Below, one piece after another: positions 58,366-64,000 of a stretch of 64,000 nucleotides of DNA; positions within the stretch are counted from its first letter, which is position 1, and every line of letters begins with the position of its first letter. The stretch lies in assembly GCF_006483455.1 (NCBI RefSeq), contig NZ_PPPU01000013.1, positions 177,156-241,155 of the forward strand, read 5' to 3'. This DNA is from Methylomonas koyamae. GTDB taxonomy: Bacteria > Pseudomonadota > Gammaproteobacteria > Methylococcales > Methylomonadaceae. The notes beneath the pieces are model-generated. The model had not been told where the DNA came from and did no database searches. It saw nothing but the letters and a program-made list of their open reading frames with translations. Made by a program: the position numbers and the translations under genes.

Positions 58366-59559
58366 TTATTTTTCCCCGCCGCACAACCCGGCTAACCAAG
58401 CCTGCAAACGGTCGAAACCGACGTACTCCTGCTCGAGCCTGACATTTCGGCCGTAACGGTTGTCGCGCAGTGCGTCGTACAGCGCGCTTTCCTCGGCGCT
58501 CAGCTCAGATAAATCGGCCCGGCCGGGCGCGGCTTCTGTCACCCACGAGGCGCGGTGGGCCAGCAAGGTGGCTTGGTCCATCAACAGTGACCGGGTTTGC
58601 GGAAAATACTGGCGAAACTGGCTCAGAATCGCAAAGCCGTGGCTGTCGATGTCGCCCCAATAATGAATTTGTTTGTCGCGCAACCACTCGGCTTTCGCCA
58701 ACGCATCGAAGCCGTACCCCCTGCCGAAAATGACGACGCTGCCCGGAACATCCGGAAAGGCCAGACCGTTAATGTCGTTTTCGGTGACGAACACCCGCAC
58801 TACCGGCAAATTCAAAACCGCAAACTCATCGGCGGTGACGCTTAAGTCGGTCAAGCCGGCGATGGCAAGTCGGCTATCCAACACCCGAAAGCGAATCGTC
58901 GCCGGCTTCGCCAAAAAGCCGTAACGCGCTTCGAAACCGGCAACACCGGTTTGCGCGACGTCGATTGCCGACTCCGGTAACAGCAAATCCAGCCATTCGC
59001 CAAGCAATTTCTTGCGGCTTTCGATAAATTTGCTGTCGATGCCGGGCAGGCTGATCTGGCGCAGATAAATGCCGGGCCGGGGATGCGCGCCCATCCAACC
59101 GGCCACGCTCAACAGTTTTTGCCATTCGCCCGCATGCTCTAGAGCCCGTAGCGGGTATTTCAACAGCCAGCCTCGCAACACCGAGAAATCGCCAGTCAGC
59201 GTTGTCGCCAATTGCGCAAAAACCGCCAACTCCCTGGATTTTTTCAAATACGCCGCGGCATCCTCCGCCTTATCGAAAACCGCCGCCGCCGGCAAGCGAT
59301 TCCGACCCGACAGCCGATGATTGATCTCGCGCCATTCGACCGAAAAATGCCGGGCATCCGCCGCCAGCCAGGTTTCGACCCAAGCTTTCACCCCGCCAAA
59401 ATCGGCGGCGAGTTCCGCCGGACTGGGTTGCTTCAGCGCGATTCGTAGCGGAAACAAACCGTTCGGCGCCAAAATTTCCATCAAGATTTGGCCGCGCTGC
59501 CAGCGCTTGTCCAGTTCAAAGCGCAGCTCGGCCGGCAAAGTCCAGACCGGCTGGCTCAT
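58366..59559 (-). CDS. jetD: Wadjet component JetD (DUF3322 + DUF2220 nuclease)
   Basis: A 397-residue protein. The N-terminal DUF3322-like region (about 1-190) is followed by DUF2220, a TOPRIM-type domain with the acidic motifs [10 protein letters not shown] and [11 protein letters not shown] (Asp-x-Asp). In characterised Wadjet systems JetD cuts plasmid DNA that the JetABC SMC-like complex has extruded. The start overlaps the jetC stop (ATGA), so it is the last gene of the set. Confidence 0.9.
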   Translation of the reverse strand: MSQPVWTLPAELRFELDKRWQRGQILMEILAPNGLFPLRIALKQPSPAELAADFGGVKAWVETWLAADARHFSVEWREINHRLSGRNRLPAAAVFDKAEDAAAYLKKSRELAVFAQLATTLTGDFSVLRGWLLKYPLRALEHAGEWQKLLSVAGWMGAHPRPGIYLRQISLPGIDSKFIESRKKLLGEWLDLLLPESAIDVAQTGVAGFEARYGFLAKPATIRFRVLDSRLAIAGLTDLSVTADEFAVLNLPVVRVFVTENDINGLAFPDVPGSVVIFGRGYGFDALAKAEWLRDKQIHYWGDIDSHGFAILSQFRQYFPQTRSLLMDQATLLAHRASWVTEAAPGRADLSELSAEESALYDALRDNRYGRNVRLEQEYVGFDRLQAWLAGLCGGEK

Positions 59560-62500
59560 CCGCCGCGCGCCGCGCGTTCGGCCCGATATTGTTCGATGCT
59601 GAGATTGCGCAGTTTCGAGGCGCGGCCTGCTTCGTTATGCACAAAGCCGACCGCGGCCACGTAAGGTTCGATGATGTGGATTTTCTGCAGCGGCGTGACG
59701 ATCAGCAATTGCAGATTGAGATTCTCGAACAGTCGCAAGCCGTATTGCGCCGATTCGTCGGAACCTCGGCCAAAAGCTTCGTCGATCACCACGAAACGGA
59801 ACGAGCGCGAGCGCAACGCCCCCCACTCCAGCCCGAACTGGTAGGCCAAGCTGGCCGCCAGAATGGTGTAGGCCAGCTTTTCCTTTTGGCCGCCGGACTT
59901 GCCGCCCGAGTCGGAATAATGTTCGTGCTCGCTACCGTCTTCCCGCCAGCGCTCGCTGGCGCCGAAATTGAACCAATTGCGCACGTCGGTAACTTTACCG
60001 GTCCAACGCCGGTCCTGCTCGGCTTGACCTTCGCGGCCGCGAAAGCGTTCGATGATTTTTTTGACTTCCAGAAACTTGTTTTCCGAATATTGCTCGTCGT
60101 CGGAACCGGTCAGCGCACCTTCGGTGCAGGCGCGCAATTCGCTTTGAAAATCGCGCACGTCGGCATCCGGCGTCGGCTGCGCTTCCAGCACGATGTAGCG
60201 GTTGGTGTTGTAGTCGATCTGGGTTAACGATTCGTTGATACGGGCGATGCGTTCCTTAATGGTTTCGCGCTCGCGGGCCAGTTGCGACTGGAAGTTGGCG
60301 ACCTCGCGGATGGTGTTTTCGTTGAGCAATTCCTTGAAACGGGCCTCGAAGCGCGGCAGATCGTCGGCTTGCAAGCTCTGTAACATGGCTTGATATTCAC
60401 CGCCGGCAGCGATGCCGACATCGACCTCCTGGGTTTCCAGCGGGAAGGCCGCGCAATAGCCGCGCATCGCATCGATGATTTTGTCGCGCAGGTTGTTGAG
60501 TTTCTTGGTTTCGGCGTCGATCCTGGCTTGCAGCCAGCCACGAAAATCCTGTTCGCGGTTGTCGCAGGATTCGATCGTCAGTTGCCGCTCGCCCAACACT
60601 TCGCCGCGCATCGCGTCCAGCGCCGGGTAATGCGCGGCATGTTCCGCGCCGGCCTCGCGCAAAATCTCGCCGGTTTCCGCCAGCAGCGCTTCGGCGGCCA
60701 GCTTACGTTGTTCGGTGGCGCCGATTTCCTTGATTTTGCTGTTCAATGCTTGCTCGGTATCGGCCAGCGCCTTTTGCACAGCCTCCAACTGCTCGGTCAG
60801 TTGTTTGAGCAGATCGGACGCCGCTTCCAACTCGCGTTTTTCGTGTTCCAGCCGGGCAATCTCGCCGGCCAACGGTCGCCAATCCAGCTCGCGAAAATCC
60901 CGGTATTCGCCCAGTTTGGACAATGTTTCCAGTTGTGCCTTGACCGCTTGCCTCGCCTGGTCGATCTGCGCCAATTTGCCGGCCAACTCGGCGAGACGGC
61001 TTTCCAATAGCTTGGCCTTGGCTTCCAGCGCGGCGATCTTGGCGGCATTCGACCAGCCCAACACATAGCGGCTGCGGTCGTCCAGGCGGTGGCGGTCGTC
61101 TTTTTCGTGGCGCTCGCCCGGCGCTTTGATTTGCCCGGCGCGGGTAACGGCCTTTTGCTCGCGGCGAAATTGCTCCTGGGTGGCGCAACAGGCGACGTCG
61201 AAACGATGGGCGATTTCGCGCTCCAGCCAATCGTAAAACGCCGAGTCGGGCTTGATCGCCAGTTTGCGAACCAAGGAATCGCGGTGCAAATCCGGCAAAT
61301 CGCCGCGTTGGCCGGACCGCACCCGGAAATACACCAGCCGGCCCCGCAACTGCGTCCGGTCCACCCAGTCGGCCACCTCCGCATAATGCGCATCCGGCAC
61401 CAGCAAGGACAAGCCGAAATTGCGCAGCAGCCGTTCGGCGGCGCCTTCCCAATCCTTGTCTTCGTCGCGGACCTGGATCAGCTCGCCGGCGAATGGCATT
61501 TCGGCCTCGGCCAGATTCAGCGCCCGGCACAGCGCCTCGCGCATTTTGATTTGGGCATCGTCGATATTGCTGCGCCGGGTTTTCAGGCTGGTCAATTCGG
61601 CTTGCAAGGCTTGATGTTCATTGCGGCCCTGCGCAAACGCCACCCCGATTTCGCTGGCCTGATTCTGTAAATCCGCCTCGCGAGCAGAGGCGCTTTCCCG
61701 CAAATCGGCAAATTGCTTTTGCTGGGCCAGAAAGCCGTCGGCGTCTTCCGGGGCCGGCAAGTCCAAGGTTTTCAGCAATTTTTCGTAACGGGCAGACTTA
61801 TCGCGGCGGCGCGCCATTTCATCTTGCAGACGCTCGATTTCCAAACCCAATTGAGCGATACGGTCGCCGCCGTTGGCGGCAATCTGGCGCTGCAGTTCAC
61901 CCACTTCCATTCGCTGTTGCCGCTTGCGCTCGCTCAGCCGGTCGAGCTGGGCGTTTTGCCGGGCAAGATCTTGATCCAATGTCGCCAGACGCTTTTCCAG
62001 CAAGCTTTGTTTCAGGCCGGCGAAAAACGAACGCAAGGCTTCGCGGCAGGCGCGCAGGGTTTCGGTTTGTGCGTGCAGTTGTCCGTGACGCTGGCAATCG
62101 GCCACCAACGGCGTCAACAAACTCATCTGGCGCTTGGCTTTCAGCACCGCGTCGTGGGCGCGGTTCAGGTCGTCGAAATGATTGATCAACGCGGCAATGC
62201 GCGGCGCCACCTCGGACGGCTCCAGCATGTGGCTGCGGACGAAGTCGGTCAGATTGCCGACCGATTTCATCGACACGGTTTGATGGAACAATTCCAGCGC
62301 CTGCTCGTTGTCGATGCCGAAGCGGCGGCGGAACCAGGCGCCGTAAGGCGGAAAGCTGTCGAACAATTCGGCGCCGAGATGGCGCAGCTTCTTGCGCAAT
62401 TGGCCGATGTCGCTGCCAAAGTCGGCGAAGTCGGCGGCAATGCTCAAGTCGCGTTCGCAACCGGCATACAGCCTTGCCGGCTGGCCCTGACGGTCGGCAA

Positions 62501-62927
62501 TCCAGAACACTTGCGCCAGCGTCACGGTCTGGTCGTAGCCGGCGTTGTGAAACACGCCGAGGATCACCGAATAACTGTTGTCGCCGCGCAAGGCCACCGG
62601 CTTGGCGCTGCCGCTGACTTCGTTGCGCTCCGATTTGTAATGCCCCAGCACGTAGGAACGCAGGCTGCGCTCCTTGCTGTCCGCGCCGGCCGCCTTGTTG
62701 TAAGCGATGCGTTGAGCCGGCACCAGCAGCGTCGTCACCGCATCGACCAAGGTCGATTTGCCGGAACCGATGTCGCCGGTCAACAGCGCGTTGCGGCCAT
62801 TGAGCTGCAAGCTCCAGACCCGGCCGTCGAAAGTGCCCCAGTTATAGACTTCCAGCCGTTGCAAGCGGAAGCCGGACAGGGTGTCGTCGTCGACGAAATC
62901 CAGCGACAGTTGCAGGTCGTTTTGCAT
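59556..62927 (-). CDS. jetC: Wadjet component JetC (SMC/MukB-like ATPase)
   Basis: A 1123-residue SMC-like ATPase. The head has Walker [10 protein letters not shown] (51-59); two long coiled-coil arms run from about residue 300 to 950, and the C-terminal head has the signature [10 protein letters not shown] and Walker [14 protein letters not shown], then [13 protein letters not shown]. JetC with JetA and JetB loads onto DNA and extrudes loops. I begin at ATG 62927 (MQNDLQ); the upstream frame overlaps jetB and is not plausible. The jetB stop overlaps this start by one base (TAATG). Confidence 0.92.
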   Translation of the reverse strand: MQNDLQLSLDFVDDDTLSGFRLQRLEVYNWGTFDGRVWSLQLNGRNALLTGDIGSGKSTLVDAVTTLLVPAQRIAYNKAAGADSKERSLRSYVLGHYKSERNEVSGSAKPVALRGDNSYSVILGVFHNAGYDQTVTLAQVFWIADRQGQPARLYAGCERDLSIAADFADFGSDIGQLRKKLRHLGAELFDSFPPYGAWFRRRFGIDNEQALELFHQTVSMKSVGNLTDFVRSHMLEPSEVAPRIAALINHFDDLNRAHDAVLKAKRQMSLLTPLVADCQRHGQLHAQTETLRACREALRSFFAGLKQSLLEKRLATLDQDLARQNAQLDRLSERKRQQRMEVGELQRQIAANGGDRIAQLGLEIERLQDEMARRRDKSARYEKLLKTLDLPAPEDADGFLAQQKQFADLRESASAREADLQNQASEIGVAFAQGRNEHQALQAELTSLKTRRSNIDDAQIKMREALCRALNLAEAEMPFAGELIQVRDEDKDWEGAAERLLRNFGLSLLVPDAHYAEVADWVDRTQLRGRLVYFRVRSGQRGDLPDLHRDSLVRKLAIKPDSAFYDWLEREIAHRFDVACCATQEQFRREQKAVTRAGQIKAPGERHEKDDRHRLDDRSRYVLGWSNAAKIAALEAKAKLLESRLAELAGKLAQIDQARQAVKAQLETLSKLGEYRDFRELDWRPLAGEIARLEHEKRELEAASDLLKQLTEQLEAVQKALADTEQALNSKIKEIGATEQRKLAAEALLAETGEILREAGAEHAAHYPALDAMRGEVLGERQLTIESCDNREQDFRGWLQARIDAETKKLNNLRDKIIDAMRGYCAAFPLETQEVDVGIAAGGEYQAMLQSLQADDLPRFEARFKELLNENTIREVANFQSQLARERETIKERIARINESLTQIDYNTNRYIVLEAQPTPDADVRDFQSELRACTEGALTGSDDEQYSENKFLEVKKIIERFRGREGQAEQDRRWTGKVTDVRNWFNFGASERWREDGSEHEHYSDSGGKSGGQKEKLAYTILAASLAYQFGLEWGALRSRSFRFVVIDEAFGRGSDESAQYGLRLFENLNLQLLIVTPLQKIHIIEPYVAAVGFVHNEAGRASKLRNLSIEQYRAERAARGG

Positions 62928-63559
62928 TATTCCCCGCCTTCCCCGCCAGCGGCCAATTGGGTTTGATATTCGGCCAGCCGGGCGTCGAACTCCGACAACC
63001 ATTGCGCATCGACGAAAGCCTTGAGAATGCGCCTGACCTCGTAACTGGCGGATTGATTGGCAGCGGTCTTGAATTTACGTAAAAATCCCAGTTCGACCAC
63101 CTTATTGATATGGGTTTCGATCTGATCGATCAGCCGCGCTTCGTTGCTGCGTTGCGGCAAAAACACCCGGATCAATTCGACGATGTCCTCGCGCGACAAC
63201 ACCAGCCGGGTCTCGCCGCCGCCCCGGTCGAACTCGGCCAAACGCTTGCGCAACAAGGCCAGCAACAAACTGACCGGAAACGACAAGGGCCGGCGCGCGA
63301 TCAAACGCGGTAGTTTAACCGCGGCCTCATCGTCTTCGTCCGCTGCCTGCCGCGAGCGCAAGAAGGCGTAACCTTCGGCCTCATCCAGCACCAATTCCAA
63401 ACCCAACACCGCCACGTAATCTCGTACCCTGGCCTGCAGATTTAACAAGGCGTTCCACAAGCCACCGTCAGATTCCTGGTAGATCACGCCTTTCAGCAAG
63501 GGAATCACAACGGCCGACAAGTCGTATTGGTGGGCTATTTCGGGGTCGGTTTCGGCCAT
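62927..63559 (-). CDS. jetB: Wadjet component JetB (DUF4194, MukE-like)
   Basis: A 210-residue protein from ATG 63559 ([10 protein letters not shown]). It matches DUF4194: [38 protein letters not shown] at the start, the segment [22 protein letters not shown], and the winged-helix-like [14 protein letters not shown]. JetB bridges the SMC-like arms to JetA. In known operons jetA precedes jetB; here no jetA is present upstream on this strand. Confidence 0.87.
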   Translation of the reverse strand: MAETDPEIAHQYDLSAVVIPLLKGVIYQESDGGLWNALLNLQARVRDYVAVLGLELVLDEAEGYAFLRSRQAADEDDEAAVKLPRLIARRPLSFPVSLLLALLRKRLAEFDRGGGETRLVLSREDIVELIRVFLPQRSNEARLIDQIETHINKVVELGFLRKFKTAANQSASYEVRRILKAFVDAQWLSEFDARLAEYQTQLAAGGEGGE

Positions 63560-63708
63560 GCTTATGTCGTTTTGATCGAGCGGGCGTTGAATTGTGCGTA
63601 TTTTAGGGTAAAACCCTCGATAAAAGAGACAATCTGCTTTTAGGCTTTCGATGCTACTATCCATTTCAACTGAAAGCGGAATTTCACGAACTCAATCCAC
63701 AAAGCCTT

Positions 63709-64000
63709 ATGAAACGGAACCATGCTTTAGAGCTACTGAGAAAACTGAAACCCGTTGTCGCGCAACGGTTCGGCGTCACACAACTGGCTTTATTTGGCTC
63801 CACAGCGCGCGACGAAGCCGGGGACAATAGCGACGTGGACATTCTGGTCGGCTTCGATGGTCCCGCCACCTCCAGCCGTTATTTCGGAGTGCAATTTTAT
63901 CTGGAAGATCAGTTGGGTTGCCCGGTGGATTTAGTCACCGATAAAGCCTTGCGCCCAGAATTGCGGCCATTCGTCGAAAAGGACAGAGCCGGCCCCAAAA
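63709..64000 (+). CDS. MNT-type nucleotidyltransferase (3' end outside window)
   Basis: At least 97 codons are open from ATG 63709 to the window end with no stop. The minimal nucleotidyltransferase motif is present: ALFGSTARDEAGDNSDVDILVGF (GSxAR plus two Asp). Such MNT proteins are the antitoxin of HEPN-MNT (HepT-MntA) toxin-antitoxin pairs; the HEPN toxin gene would be expected on the + strand just beyond the window. It is divergent from jetB with a 149-bp gap between them. Confidence 0.8.
   Translation, partial: MKRNHALELLRKLKPVVAQRFGVTQLALFGSTARDEAGDNSDVDILVGFDGPATSSRYFGVQFYLEDQLGCPVDLVTDKALRPELRPFVEKDRAGPK

Noticed and set aside
61713..62966. 417-codon open frame on the plus strand
   Set aside because: Antisense shadow of jetC, rich in Gln/Val/Gly as such shadows are, with no recognisable motif.

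Overview
The window is 64 kb of a dense, mid-to-high-GC bacterial chromosome, with gene overlaps of the ATGA and TAATG type throughout. The gene content and local orders (hda next to panE, hisE-tatABC, argS next to an ftsN-like SPOR gene, and a pst-phoU operon with enlarged PstC and PstA) point to a gammaproteobacterium. A Methylococcales-type (Methylomonas-like) methanotroph would fit the general flavour, but no methane-oxidation gene is present, so that is inference only. I saw no rRNA, tRNA, CRISPR array, prophage or insertion sequence.

Layout. 0-3.2 kb: the 3' part of a type I restriction subunit gene (hsdR), then an ABC-2 exporter pair. 3.3-5.4 kb: a large protein carrying three peptidoglycan-related motif sets. 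5.5-7.1 kb: phosphoglucomutase. 7.2-10 kb: a cell-envelope group of two L,D-transpeptidases around an alanine-zipper lipoprotein, plus rdgC. 10-16 kb: a gap with DnaA-box matches, yceI, a DUF2069 gene, hda, panE, an EF-G2-type elongation factor and a seven-iron ferredoxin. 16-23 kb: a minus-strand heavy-metal RND operon (small His-rich leader protein, then C, B and A components, a DUF3240 protein, and an unusual RRM-DUF3240 fusion). 23-29 kb: a Tim44-like protein, a methyltransferase, and a TonB receptor-YfiR-CHASE8 histidine kinase unit. 29-36 kb: pstS-C-A-B-phoU with a strong tandem Pho box. 36-43.5 kb: housekeeping genes (folA, asparaginase, FlgO-like lipoprotein, SPOR protein, argS, yggS, tatABC, hisE) and an overlooked 50-residue membrane protein. 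43.7-47.5 kb: lysR-methyltransferase-rhodanese, then typA. 47.5-52 kb: NAD salvage (nadE, pncB, nicotinamidase-like) facing its probable repressor nrtR across a palindrome. 52-58 kb: a TauE/SafE transporter, an RND pump with lipoprotein adaptor, and a hotdog-like protein. 58-64 kb: a Wadjet-type jetB-jetC-jetD set with no jetA in its usual place, and divergently a nucleotidyltransferase (MNT) gene that runs off the window.

Functional units. Phosphate uptake is one Pho-controlled operon whose pstS message ends at a hairpin before pstC. NAD salvage looks like a single NrtR-controlled operon. The metal-efflux operon ends in two PII-like DUF3240 genes, one fused to an RNA-binding domain. The two window ends both carry defence genes (type I restriction; Wadjet plus MNT). 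The items I rate most worth following are the RRM-DUF3240 fusion, the jetA-less Wadjet set, the three-motif envelope enzyme, and the receptor-YfiR-kinase unit.
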